Source: Rhodoferax_B ferrireducens_A (GTDB lineage Bacteria; Pseudomonadota; Gammaproteobacteria; Burkholderiales; Burkholderiaceae_C). Taken from it: a stretch of 64,000 bases of DNA. This document shows, piece by piece, positions 1-8,342 of the stretch. The notes beneath the pieces are model-generated. The model made no database searches, was not told the origin of the DNA, and saw only the letters and a list, made by a program, of their open reading frames with translations. A program made the position numbers and the translations under genes. Where the stretch lies: assembly GCF_031458075.1 (NCBI RefSeq), contig NZ_JAVDXT010000001.1, positions 124,001 through 188,000 on the forward strand. Reading direction: 5' to 3'. Each line of letters begins with the position of its first letter. The first letter of the stretch is position 1.

Positions 1-2
1 TA

Positions 3-704
3 GTCAAGGACAATGACTTGTCCGCATTCGTCGCCGGTGCACGAGCGGTGGGAAATCTCTCCGGTTTGCTGGTCACGATGCCTCATAAGCAACGGATGCT
101 GGACTATGTCGACGAACTACATCCGACTGCGCGTGACGTTGGAGCCATCAACGTCATCCGCTGCACCAGTGATGGACGCTGGATCGGCGCCAATTTCGAC
201 GGTATTGGCTGCGTTCTTGGCATGGAGTGGGAAGGACTTCATCCGGCAAAAAAATCCGTGCTGCTTATCGGCGCCGGAGGCGCGGGCAGAGCCATTGCTT
301 TCGCGGTGGCTTCTGCGGGTGCCCGAGCACTCACAATTTTCGATGTTGACAGGGGGCGCGCCGAAGACCTAGCCAAGTCCGTTAACGTGGCAACCGATTG
401 CCATGCGACGTTCGGCGCGTCAGACCCACATGAATTCGAAGTTGTGATCAATGCCACGTCGCTAGGCATGAAGCCTGGCGATCTCCCGCCTGTGGATCCT
501 GGTCGCCTTAAGCCAGACACTATTGTCGTCGACATTGTCACACGCGCGGAACCGACATTCCTTTGCATTGCCGCAAGTGAGCGTGGTTGTCGTATCCAAA
601 ACGGTCGTCCAATGCACGAAGGGCAGGCGGTGCATACCATGCGCTTCCTCGGCTTCGATTACGTTCCAGAAGGCAGGTCAATGCAGGGCATTGGACTGCA
701 GTAA
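3..704 (+). CDS. Shikimate/quinate dehydrogenase family protein (5' truncated by window edge)
   Basis: This is an NAD(P)-dependent shikimate dehydrogenase-family oxidoreductase, and its frame is open to the left edge, so the N-terminus lies outside the window. About 233 residues are visible against roughly 270-290 for the family. The substrate-site signature VTMPHK is present, followed by a Rossmann nucleotide loop GAGGAGRA and the INATSLGM motif, then the C-terminal HEGQAVH stretch. The acidic FDVDR after the second strand would favour NAD over NADP. It lies 16 bp before an aldo/keto reductase on the same strand and among catabolic genes. A catabolic quinate/shikimate or related dehydrogenase is therefore as likely as biosynthetic AroE, and I give no symbol. 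Confidence 0.85.
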   Translation, partial: VKDNDLSAFVAGARAVGNLSGLLVTMPHKQRMLDYVDELHPTARDVGAINVIRCTSDGRWIGANFDGIGCVLGMEWEGLHPAKKSVLLIGAGGAGRAIAFAVASAGARALTIFDVDRGRAEDLAKSVNVATDCHATFGASDPHEFEVVINATSLGMKPGDLPPVDPGRLKPDTIVVDIVTRAEPTFLCIAASERGCRIQNGRPMHEGQAVHTMRFLGFDYVPEGRSMQGIGLQ

Positions 705-720
705 TTTATAAAAGGAGCAA

Positions 721-1806
721 ATGGCTATGAAATATCGTTACCTCGGCCGAACCGGCGTCCAGGTCAGCGAATACATGCTTGGTACCATGAGTTTCGGATC
801 CGATGGGAATACCGATGAGCGCGAATGCACCAGTATCGTCCATGAGGCGCTCGACTGCGGCATCAATTTCATTGATACCGCCGACACTTACTCTCACGGC
901 GAGGCGGAGGAGATCGTGGGTAAAGCGCTCGCCGGTCGCCGCGACAAGGTCGTCCTCGCGACCAAATTCAGACTATCAGCGGGCGAGGGCCGAAACGATC
1001 AGGGTGGGTCGCGCTACTGGATCATGAAACAGGTCGAAAACAGTCTACGGCGGCTCAAGACCGACCATATCGATTTGTATCAAATGCATCGCCCGGATCT
1101 GCACACAGATCTTGAGGAGACACTTGGCGCGCTCAGCGATCTGGTGACGCAGGGCAAGGTCCGATACCTCGGATGCTCGACGCTGCCCAGCTGGTATCTC
1201 GCGGAAGCACAATCCGTCAGTCGTTTGAACAGGTTATCCCGTTTTGTCAACGAGAGTTCGCCATACTCTCTTTTCCATCGTGGCGTCGAACGAGAGACTT
1301 TGCCGGCCGTCCAACACTACGGGATGGGGTTCACCGCCTGGAGCCCTCTGAATGGCGGATGGTTGACCGGAAAGTACAGCGCCGGCGACACGGCCCCGAC
1401 CGGCTCCAGGGCGGAGCGAGTCAAAGGTCAGTGGGGAGAGCACTATCCCATTTTGAAATCCCGCTTCGACATGCAGCAACCGGGCAATCGCCGCAAGCTC
1501 GAATTGCTTCCCGAACTCGAATCGATCGCCCAGCAAGCGGGTCTGTCTCTCATGCATATGGCACAGGCATTTCCCCTGGCACACGCAGCGGTGACGTCTG
1601 TGATTGTTGGGCCTCGTACGCTTGAACAATTCAATGGAATGAAGGCGGGCTTCGACGCGAAACTAGAGGCATTGACCCTCGACCAGATCGATGCGCTCAT
1701 CCCTCCTGGTGCCCTGATCTCGGAGGCGGATCGCGGCTACGTCTCTCCCTGGCTCGCGCCAGAAGTGCGTCGCCATGGCGGAACCAATTCCGGCAAGGCT
1801 GCATAG
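721..1806 (+). CDS. Aldo/keto reductase
   Basis: This NAD(P)H-dependent oxidoreductase of the AKR superfamily has 361 residues and a TIM-barrel fold typical of the YajO/Tas-like branch. The catalytic tetrad is readable as D52 and Y57 (in IDTADTYSHG), K82 (ATKF) and H123 (YQMHRPD). A good ribosome site, AAGGAG, lies just before the ATG. It follows the shikimate-dehydrogenase-like gene by 16 bp and is probably co-transcribed with it. The substrate cannot be read from the sequence; the neighbourhood suggests a sugar or cyclitol derivative, which is inference only. Confidence 0.88.
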   Translation: MAMKYRYLGRTGVQVSEYMLGTMSFGSDGNTDERECTSIVHEALDCGINFIDTADTYSHGEAEEIVGKALAGRRDKVVLATKFRLSAGEGRNDQGGSRYWIMKQVENSLRRLKTDHIDLYQMHRPDLHTDLEETLGALSDLVTQGKVRYLGCSTLPSWYLAEAQSVSRLNRLSRFVNESSPYSLFHRGVERETLPAVQHYGMGFTAWSPLNGGWLTGKYSAGDTAPTGSRAERVKGQWGEHYPILKSRFDMQQPGNRRKLELLPELESIAQQAGLSLMHMAQAFPLAHAAVTSVIVGPRTLEQFNGMKAGFDAKLEALTLDQIDALIPPGALISEADRGYVSPWLAPEVRRHGGTNSGKAA

Positions 1807-1916
1807 GCCCCGCCATCGCCGTGTTGGACGGATATGAGATCGGCCTGAGGTGACAGCAATCAACATTGGCAGTGGTTAATTTTGAAAACGCCACAGCGCA
1901 ACATGGAGGTATTTGA

Positions 1917-2699
1917 ATGCGAGTTCTTGTGACTGGAATAAGCGAGGGCATTGGTGGCGCAATTTGCCAACAGGTTGCCAAAAGGCCCGGTTCCGCTATC
2001 GCAATGTGCGTACGAAAAACTCGCGAGCCGGTAGAAAAGCTCGCCGAAGAGTTACGGCACGAAGGTTGCGATGTTCTCATTCTCGAGGGCGATCTGCGAG
2101 ATCCTGCAGTGCCCGAATATTTCGTTCACACCGCGGCTGGAAGGTTCAAAGGACTCGACGCGATCGTGTCCAACGCGGGTGCCGTCGACCCAACCTCGTT
2201 GGAGGACATGCCGCTTGAGGTGTGGGAAGACATGTTTGCGCTGACATGCCGCGCAAGTTGGCTTTTGGCCAAAGCGGGTTTCCCGCACCTGAAGGCGAGC
2301 CAAGGCGCTTTTGTCGGCATCTCGTCGCAGTCTGGCGTGCATCCGCACCGGCAGACCGGGGCGTACAGCGCGGCCAAGGCTGCTCTTATCATGCTGTGCA
2401 AGCAGATGGCGCTGGAGTGGGGGGAGCACGGCATTCGCGTCAACAGTGTTTCGCCGGGAATGATCATGACACCGATGACTCGATCAATTTATGACGACAT
2501 GAATATCACGCGCCAGCGTGAAGCCATCGTTCCGTTGAAGCGGATCGGGGCCCCCAGCGACGTCGCTCGCACGGTCGATTTCCTGATCGATCCTGAAAAT
2601 CGTTACATTACTGGCGAAAACATCATGGTCGATGGCGGGCTCACGCTTTCGGTCCTGGACCGGATTCCTGGGATAGCTCGCCGCAAGCAGGAGACATGA
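1917..2699 (+). CDS. SDR family oxidoreductase
   Basis: This is a classical short-chain dehydrogenase/reductase of 260 residues. The cofactor motif TGISEGIG sits at residues 6-13, NAGA near 86-89, and the catalytic Y150-x3-K154 follows a serine-rich strand (S136/S137). The conserved HGIRVNSVSPG stretch and the C-terminal ITGENIMVDGG are also typical. GGAGGT precedes the ATG. It is on the same strand as the aldo/keto reductase, with a 110-bp gap. A role as a 2-keto-3-deoxy sugar-acid dehydrogenase feeding the FAH hydrolase at 3810-4700 would fit known pathways but is not shown by the sequence. Confidence 0.87.
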   Translation: MRVLVTGISEGIGGAICQQVAKRPGSAIAMCVRKTREPVEKLAEELRHEGCDVLILEGDLRDPAVPEYFVHTAAGRFKGLDAIVSNAGAVDPTSLEDMPLEVWEDMFALTCRASWLLAKAGFPHLKASQGAFVGISSQSGVHPHRQTGAYSAAKAALIMLCKQMALEWGEHGIRVNSVSPGMIMTPMTRSIYDDMNITRQREAIVPLKRIGAPSDVARTVDFLIDPENRYITGENIMVDGGLTLSVLDRIPGIARRKQET

Positions 2700-2876
2700 T
2701 CGATCAGGTCGACCAATGTCTAGTCACGTTCACACCCGGGGCTACTCATAAAGTTACCGACTTCCTGGTGTCGGCTGCTATCTGCACTGCACGGGTAGAT
2801 GCTCATCTTGCGGAGCTACCGAAGGGCTTGGCTGCGTCCCAGATTTCAACTGTTTCCGTGTTCGGAAATTCGTTGT

Positions 2877-3797
2877 TCAAAAAGGATGGTGTCGTCGCGA
2901 GAAGTCGGCCGCCTGCTGTAGAGCTGTCGCAGCCGCGCGCACTCGGCTTTGCATTTTCATGAAGCCGTGCGGCACGCCCGGCACCTCCAGGAATTCGCTT
3001 GGCACCTGTGCTTCGGCCAGCCGCTCGGCCAGCAGGCGGCTGTCATCGCGCAGGCAGTCAAGCGCCGCGCCCAGCACGAAGGTGGGCGGCAGGCCACGCA
3101 GATCTGCGCATAAGGGGTAGACTAGCGGATCGTTGGGGGGCGCTCCCGGTGCGTAAGCTTCCCAGTAAGCCCGCATCTCCTCAGTGGTCAGGCCCCAGCG
3201 GCCGTCGCCGTTCTCCCGGTGCGAAGCGGTATCGCTGCTTGCGTCGTATGCGCCGTAGAACAGCAGCAGCAGTTCGGGCTGCGCCGGCTGGCCGAGCAGA
3301 TTCAACGCAGCTGCCAATACCAGATTGGCGCCGGCCGAGTCGCCCGCCAGCCACAACGGTCCGCTGGAGGCGAGGTGCTTGCATGCAGCTACGATCTCGT
3401 TCAGCCCGCGCGGATAGGGGTGCTCCGGCGCGAGGGCGTAGTCGATGGTCAGCACTTCACGTTGACAAGCCAATGCCAGCGCCCCCGCGAGGCCTTCGTT
3501 GGTATTGTGATCGCCTATGCACCATCCGCCGCCGTGGCAATACAGCAAGGTGCCGGGCTGCGGTACGGCCGGCACGAAGCGCCGCATGCTCAGCTCGCGC
3601 CCGAGCAGTTTCACGCGCTGCAGCTCGCTGGCCACGCCTGGCGTGGCGGGTTGGCTCCAGAAAGCACTTTCAACTGCGAACTGTTTACGCCGCTGGGGGA
3701 AGTCAAGGGCTTGGCGGAACTCCGGCAGATTCAAGCGCGTCAGTTCGGCCCAGGCCGAGCGAACTTCCGGGTCCAAGGGGGACTTGCGATCGCCCAT
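2877..3797 (-). CDS. Alpha/beta hydrolase, HSL-type esterase
   Basis: This is a serine hydrolase of the hormone-sensitive-lipase branch, 306 residues. The oxyanion-hole motif HGGGW is followed by the nucleophile elbow GDSAGAN. A later Asp (region DCLRDDS) and His (VPHGF) complete the triad. There is no signal peptide, so it is cytoplasmic. It starts 12 bp after the FAH-family gene on the same strand and probably forms a transcript with iclR and that gene. It may open a lactone or ester of the pathway substrate. That role is inferred from position only. Confidence 0.87.
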   Translation of the reverse strand: MGDRKSPLDPEVRSAWAELTRLNLPEFRQALDFPQRRKQFAVESAFWSQPATPGVASELQRVKLLGRELSMRRFVPAVPQPGTLLYCHGGGWCIGDHNTNEGLAGALALACQREVLTIDYALAPEHPYPRGLNEIVAACKHLASSGPLWLAGDSAGANLVLAAALNLLGQPAQPELLLLFYGAYDASSDTASHRENGDGRWGLTTEEMRAYWEAYAPGAPPNDPLVYPLCADLRGLPPTFVLGAALDCLRDDSRLLAERLAEAQVPSEFLEVPGVPHGFMKMQSRVRAAATALQQAADFSRRHHPF

Positions 3798-3809
3798 CTT
3801 GGTTTATCT

Positions 3810-4700
3810 TCAGAATGCAGGCAATCTGCCGGCGCGCCAGGCAGCGCCCATGGCGTCCTCGTAGGCAATGATTTGCTGGCGCTGCGTGCCTAGCAGTGTG
3901 CTGCCCAAGGTCATCACATCACCAGCCTTGAGGAATACTGGCGGCTTCTGGCCAAGGCCTACGCCGGGTGGTGTCCCGGTGGAAATCACGTCGCCAGGCT
4001 GAAGCGCCATAAAGCGGCTGAGGTAAGACACGATGGTGGCAACGCCAAAAATTTGAGTGCGGGTATTGCCAGTCTGCCGGCGAGTACCGTTCACGTCGAG
4101 CCAGAGATCGATGCTCTGCGGGTCCGGCACCTCGTCGGCAGTCAGCAGCCAAGGGCCTAACGGCGCATAGCCGAGGTGGCTTTTGCCTTTGGTCCACTGG
4201 CCTTCCATTTCGATTTGCCAAGCACGTTCTGACACATCGTTGCACAGGCAGTAGCCAGCCACATATTGCAGCGCTTCTGCTTCACTTACATGCCAGGCTG
4301 GACGGCCGATCACAATGGCGAGTTCGACCTCCCAGTCAAGCTTGTTTGAGCCGGGTGCGATGATGACCGGATCGTTGGGGCCAGCCAGCGCGCCGGTGTG
4401 TTTGTTGAAAACAACCGGCTGTCCGGGAATGGGGGTATTGGTTTCTGCCGCGTGGTCGGAGTAGTTCAGGCCGATGCAAATCACATTGGGAACCTGGCCC
4501 ACGCAGGCACCAAGTCGCGTATCGGCAGGAACGGCGGGCAAGCTGGACGTATCCAGGGCTCGCAACTTTGCAAGGCTTTCGTGCGAAAGTGTTGGCCCGT
4601 GAATGTCGCTCACAACGGAAGACAGATCCCGCAAAGTGCCTTGGGCATCAATGAGACCGGGCTTTTCGGAACCGCGGGGACCAAATCGGACGAGACGCAT
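3810..4700 (-). CDS. Fumarylacetoacetate hydrolase family protein (2,4-diketo-3-deoxy-acid hydrolase-like)
   Basis: The 296-residue protein opens with MRLVRFGPRGSEKPGL, the typical start of the FAH subgroup that hydrolyses 2,4-diketo-3-deoxy sugar acids, often annotated ureidoglycolate lyase. The metal-site region DWEVELAIVIGR and the signature GDVISTGTPPGVG are present. I chose the ATG at 4700 because AGAAGGA lies at the right distance upstream; an in-frame extension to 4754 lacks family similarity. It lies between iclR and the esterase on the minus strand. Together with the SDR at 1917-2699 it could cleave an oxidised 2-keto-3-deoxy acid to pyruvate and a hydroxy acid. Confidence 0.85.
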   Translation of the reverse strand: MRLVRFGPRGSEKPGLIDAQGTLRDLSSVVSDIHGPTLSHESLAKLRALDTSSLPAVPADTRLGACVGQVPNVICIGLNYSDHAAETNTPIPGQPVVFNKHTGALAGPNDPVIIAPGSNKLDWEVELAIVIGRPAWHVSEAEALQYVAGYCLCNDVSERAWQIEMEGQWTKGKSHLGYAPLGPWLLTADEVPDPQSIDLWLDVNGTRRQTGNTRTQIFGVATIVSYLSRFMALQPGDVISTGTPPGVGLGQKPPVFLKAGDVMTLGSTLLGTQRQQIIAYEDAMGAAWRAGRLPAF

Positions 4701-4782
4701 GGGAAATCCTTCTAAGATGTGTTGTAGGTTTAGAGCGCCATTAAGGCCGCTCAATGTTCGGAAACTGGTTACTTGTTAGACT

Positions 4783-5592
4783 TTAGACTTCGTTTGCTGC
4801 CGGACCGTTATCCATAGGCCAGACCAGGCCGAGCGTGCCGCTCGCCTGTCGCAGCAGGGTGTAAAACTCGGCGTCGCGCTCGGTGCCCATGCGTAGTAGC
4901 GGTCCGGCGATACTGATCGTGCCCAACACGCGTTGGCTTTCGGGCTCGCGCACCGCTGTCGCAATGGCCTTGACGCCGGACTCTGCCTCTTCAACTGCCA
5001 GACCATAGCCGTTGGTGCGGGTCGAATCCAGTTCGCGCAGTAGTTCATCAATGGTTTGCACCGCACGCGGCCCGACAAGTTTGGTTAAAGCGGATGGCTG
5101 GCCCAAGCCGTTTTTCAGTGCCAGTTGGATCGCCGCTTCGTTACTCATCGTGGCCAGCCATGCCTTGCCGTTGGCGGTGGCGTGCAGCACTGGCCGACCA
5201 TTGAGCGCTGGCTGGTACATCAGGCCAGGGCGCGCACCCTGGGCCGATGCGAACCAGTGCAGTGCATCGCCCTGCACAACGGTCAAGCGCACCAGCTCAC
5301 CGCAGCGTCTAGCTGCCTCATCAAGCACGGGCTGCACTATGCCGAGCAAGCCGGTACCGCGCAGATATTGCTGGCCCAGCAAGGCGAGCTTCAGCGTTAG
5401 GCGATAGCGGTCGGTCTCAGCATCCTGCTCAATCCAGCCAAGCGTGGTCATTTCGGCCAGCAGTCGGTGTGCGGGGCCCTTTTGCAAGTCCAGTGCAACC
5501 GCAATGTCAGACAGGCGCCGCCATTGGCCTTCTACTGCCAGCAGCTCGATGACTTGGAGGCATCGCTCCAATAAACCCTTGACAAGTCGCAT
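4783..5592 (-). CDS. IclR family transcriptional regulator
   Basis: This 269-residue regulator has an N-terminal winged helix-turn-helix (LSDIAVALDLQKGPAHRLL) and a C-terminal IclR effector domain (GYGLAVEEAESGVKAIATAV). It lies between the minus-strand FAH-hydrolase/esterase pair and the divergent FAH-ALDH-dehydratase operon, so it most likely controls both in response to a pathway intermediate. The ATG at 5592 is preferred. An upstream in-frame TTG at 5604 would add four residues and has no better ribosome site. Confidence 0.9.
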   Translation of the reverse strand: MRLVKGLLERCLQVIELLAVEGQWRRLSDIAVALDLQKGPAHRLLAEMTTLGWIEQDAETDRYRLTLKLALLGQQYLRGTGLLGIVQPVLDEAARRCGELVRLTVVQGDALHWFASAQGARPGLMYQPALNGRPVLHATANGKAWLATMSNEAAIQLALKNGLGQPSALTKLVGPRAVQTIDELLRELDSTRTNGYGLAVEEAESGVKAIATAVREPESQRVLGTISIAGPLLRMGTERDAEFYTLLRQASGTLGLVWPMDNGPAANEV

Positions 5593-5695
5593 TTGATAAA
5601 ACAAAATTCTTGTTGGAACGAAGTTACTTTAATAAAAAGTCAGACCAAAGTCAACCTTTTGACAGATCCATCCAAAAATAAAACGGAGAATTTGC
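5593..5695. promoter_or_regulatory. Divergent promoter/operator region between iclR and the sugar-acid operon
   Basis: This AT-rich 103-bp intergenic spacer lies between divergent genes. It holds an imperfect inverted repeat ACAA-N5-TTGT at 5601-5613 and a weak plus-strand promoter-like pair (TTGTTG at 5610, TAAAAA at 5633, spacing 17). A GGAG ribosome site at 5685-5688 serves the downstream GTG start. IclR binding here is inferred from gene arrangement. Confidence 0.4.
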
Positions 5696-6868
5696 GTGTC
5701 CCTCGATCTTTCTCGAACTCTGCCTGAAGACGCCGCTGACGCGCTGCTGATTGGTAGGCTCTGGCAGCCCGGCGTTGGCCCGACAGTAGTCGCCTGCCGT
5801 GACGGCATGCTGCTCGATTTGTCGCGGCTGGGTGCGACTGTCAGCCAACTGCTTGAGTTACCCAACGTTGCAAGCGCCGTCCGTGCCTTCCTGTCTTCGG
5901 CAACGCCGCTTGCATCGCTGGAAAGCGTGCTGGCCAATAGCGACGAAGGCAAACGGGACCAGGTGCGGCCTTGGCTGTTGGCCCCCTGTGACCTGCAGGT
6001 TGTCAAGGCCAGCGGCGTGACCTTTGTTGCCAGCTTGCTTGAGCGCGTGATCGAAGAGCAGGCGCGGGGCGATGCGTCTCGTGCGCAGGCGATCCGTGCT
6101 GCGCTGTCCGGAATCCTAGGGGACAACCTTGCCGGCATTGTGCCCGGCTCAATCGAATCGGCTCGCGTCAAGCAGGTGCTCATGGAGCAGGGCGTCTGGT
6201 CGCAATACCTAGAGGTCGGAATTGGGCCTGATGCCGAAATCTTTACTAAAGCACCGGTGCTTTCATCGGTAGGCACTGGCGCGCAGGTGGGCATCCATGA
6301 GGAATCGAAATGGAACAATCCCGAACCCGAAGTAGTGCTTGCGGTCAACAGCCGTGGCATAGCCGTTGGGGCTGCGCTGGGCAATGATGTGAACCTGCGC
6401 GATTTTGAAGGCCGCAGTGCGCTGCTGCTCGGTAAGGCCAAGGACAACAACGCGTCATGCGCAATCGGCCCCTTCATTCGACTCTTCGATCCAGGATTTA
6501 CCATCGACGATGTGCGCGGCGCGGAACTCGCGATGCAGGTCGACGGGCCCGAAGGTTTCACAATGCGCGGCACAAGTTCACTGTCGATGATCAGCCGTGA
6601 TCCACTCGATATCGTGGCCCAGGTAATAGGCCCCAATCACCAATACCCCGACGGTTTCATGCTGTTTCTGGGCACCATGTTTGCGCCGACGCAAGATCGC
6701 CATGGTCCAGGCCTTGGTTTTACCCATGAAGTCGGCGATGTGGTGCGCGTTTCCACGCCCCAGCTTGGAGCGCTGGTCAACCGCGTCAACCATTGCAGCA
6801 GCATTGCGCCGTGGAGCTTCGGCATCACTGCGATGATGAGAAATCTTGCGCAGCGCGGGCTCCTTTAA
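5696..6868 (+). CDS. Fumarylacetoacetate hydrolase family protein, 2-keto-3-deoxy-acid dehydratase-like
   Basis: This 390-residue FAH-fold protein resembles the longer subgroup that dehydrates 2-keto-3-deoxy-pentonates or hexarate intermediates to 2-oxoglutarate semialdehyde. Visible marks are the metal ligands around GIHEESKWNNPEPEVVLA, the GNDVNLRDFEG segment and the C-terminal GDVVRVSTPQLGALVN. It starts at GTG with GGAG eight bases upstream and heads the plus-strand operon followed by an aldehyde dehydrogenase and a UxaA-family dehydratase. Dehydratase plus semialdehyde dehydrogenase is the usual pair in Weimberg-type routes. The exact substrate remains inference. Confidence 0.82.
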   Translation: MSLDLSRTLPEDAADALLIGRLWQPGVGPTVVACRDGMLLDLSRLGATVSQLLELPNVASAVRAFLSSATPLASLESVLANSDEGKRDQVRPWLLAPCDLQVVKASGVTFVASLLERVIEEQARGDASRAQAIRAALSGILGDNLAGIVPGSIESARVKQVLMEQGVWSQYLEVGIGPDAEIFTKAPVLSSVGTGAQVGIHEESKWNNPEPEVVLAVNSRGIAVGAALGNDVNLRDFEGRSALLLGKAKDNNASCAIGPFIRLFDPGFTIDDVRGAELAMQVDGPEGFTMRGTSSLSMISRDPLDIVAQVIGPNHQYPDGFMLFLGTMFAPTQDRHGPGLGFTHEVGDVVRVSTPQLGALVNRVNHCSSIAPWSFGITAMMRNLAQRGLL

Positions 6869-6889
6869 AAACATTAGAGAGTCATCAAA

Positions 6890-8326
6890 ATGAATGTGTT
6901 TCCCAATTTAATTGGAGGGCAATGGCTTGAGGGCGGCTCTGTGAATCCCAACATCAATCCGTCCAATCTGGACGATGTGATAGGCCAATACGCTCAGGCC
7001 GATGCAGCGCAGGCTCATTCCGCGATCGCCGCCGCGCGTGCCGCCTTTCCGGCATGGGCTCTAAGCGGTATCCAGCAGCGCTTTGACATCCTAGACAAGG
7101 CTGGAAGTGAGATCCTGGCCCGCAAAGAAGAACTCGGCGCGCTACTATCGCGCGAAGAAGGCAAGACGCTGCCCGAAGGTATAGGAGAGGTTGCGCGGGC
7201 CGGCCAGATATTCAAGTTTTTCGCCGGCGAGGTCTTGCGCCTGAGCGGCGACAAACTTCCATCGGTGCGTCCCGGCATAGATGTTGAAGTGACCCGCGAG
7301 CCGGTCGGCGTTATCGGGCTGATCACACCCTGGAATTTTCCGATTGCGATTCCAGCGTGGAAGATTGCGCCGGCACTAGCGTATGGCAACTGTGTCGTCT
7401 TCAAACCCGCCGAGCTCGTGCCGGGTTCCGCATGGGCTTTGGCCGACATACTGCATCGTGCGGGCGTGCCGGCCGGGGTCTTCAATCTGGTCATGGGCCG
7501 CGGATCTGTGGTGGGCGACGTCATGGTGCGTCATCGTGATGTGTCGGCGATCAGCTTTACAGGTTCCGTCGGCACAGGCCGGGCAATTGCCGCGCTGGCC
7601 GCAGAACGTTTGGCGAAAGTACAACTGGAAATGGGCGGCAAGAATCCGCTGGTGGTACTCGACGATGCCGACCTCTCGGTGGCAGTGAACTGCGCTGTGC
7701 AGGGCGCCTATTTTTCAACCGGCCAGCGTTGTACGGCGTCGAGTCGCTTCATCGTAACCTCTGGGATTCATGACCGCTTTGTACAGGGCGTGAAAGAACG
7801 CCTCGCCGCGTTGAAGGTTGACGATGCACTGCTGGAGGGAACAGATATCGGTCCGGTGGTTGATGCGTCGCAGCTGGACCAGGACTTGCGCTATATCGAA
7901 ATCGGCAAGTCCGAAGACGCGGAGTTGGTCTTCGGGGGAGAGCTTCTACAGCGCCGCACACGCGGCCACTTCTTGTCGCCTGCACTGTTTACTGGAGCGA
8001 CAGCGGGAATGCGGATTTCCCGGGAAGAAATCTTTGGTCCTGTCGCCAGCGTACAGAGAGTGGCCGATTATGAAGAGGCATTGGCAGTAGCCAATGACAC
8101 CGAGTTCGGCCTGTCGAGTGGAGTGGTGACCACATCGCTCAAACATGCGTCGCATTTCAAGAGGCACGCTCAAGCTGGCATGGTGATGGTCAATGCGCCT
8201 ACCGCAGGTGTCGACTACCACGTGCCCTTCGGCGGCCGCAAGGGCTCCAGCCTTGGTCCACGCGAGCAAGGGCGCTATGCGGCCGAGTTTTATACAACGG
8301 TCAAGACAACGTACATCGCTGCCTGA
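6890..8326 (+). CDS. NAD(P)-dependent aldehyde dehydrogenase (2-oxoglutarate semialdehyde dehydrogenase-like)
   Basis: This 478-residue ALDH superfamily enzyme has the active-site residues N149 (TPWNFP), E247 (LEMGGKN) and C281 (GQRCTA), and the cofactor glycine motif FTGSVGTG near 223-230. Length and motifs are complete. It lies 21 bp after the FAH-family dehydratase and 16 bp before the UxaA-family gene. The context suggests oxidation of 2-oxoglutarate semialdehyde to 2-oxoglutarate, which would feed the sugar acid into the TCA cycle. That assignment rests on operon context and family resemblance. Confidence 0.9.
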   Translation: MNVFPNLIGGQWLEGGSVNPNINPSNLDDVIGQYAQADAAQAHSAIAAARAAFPAWALSGIQQRFDILDKAGSEILARKEELGALLSREEGKTLPEGIGEVARAGQIFKFFAGEVLRLSGDKLPSVRPGIDVEVTREPVGVIGLITPWNFPIAIPAWKIAPALAYGNCVVFKPAELVPGSAWALADILHRAGVPAGVFNLVMGRGSVVGDVMVRHRDVSAISFTGSVGTGRAIAALAAERLAKVQLEMGGKNPLVVLDDADLSVAVNCAVQGAYFSTGQRCTASSRFIVTSGIHDRFVQGVKERLAALKVDDALLEGTDIGPVVDASQLDQDLRYIEIGKSEDAELVFGGELLQRRTRGHFLSPALFTGATAGMRISREEIFGPVASVQRVADYEEALAVANDTEFGLSSGVVTTSLKHASHFKRHAQAGMVMVNAPTAGVDYHVPFGGRKGSSLGPREQGRYAAEFYTTVKTTYIAA

Positions 8327-8342
8327 GCGGCAGGGCAAATCC

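Noticed and set aside
2696..2962. 88-codon plus-strand frame with ATGA overlap with the SDR gene
   Set aside because: No recognisable family and it runs 86 bp into the convergent esterase gene. It may be a decayed gene fragment but the evidence is too weak for a feature.
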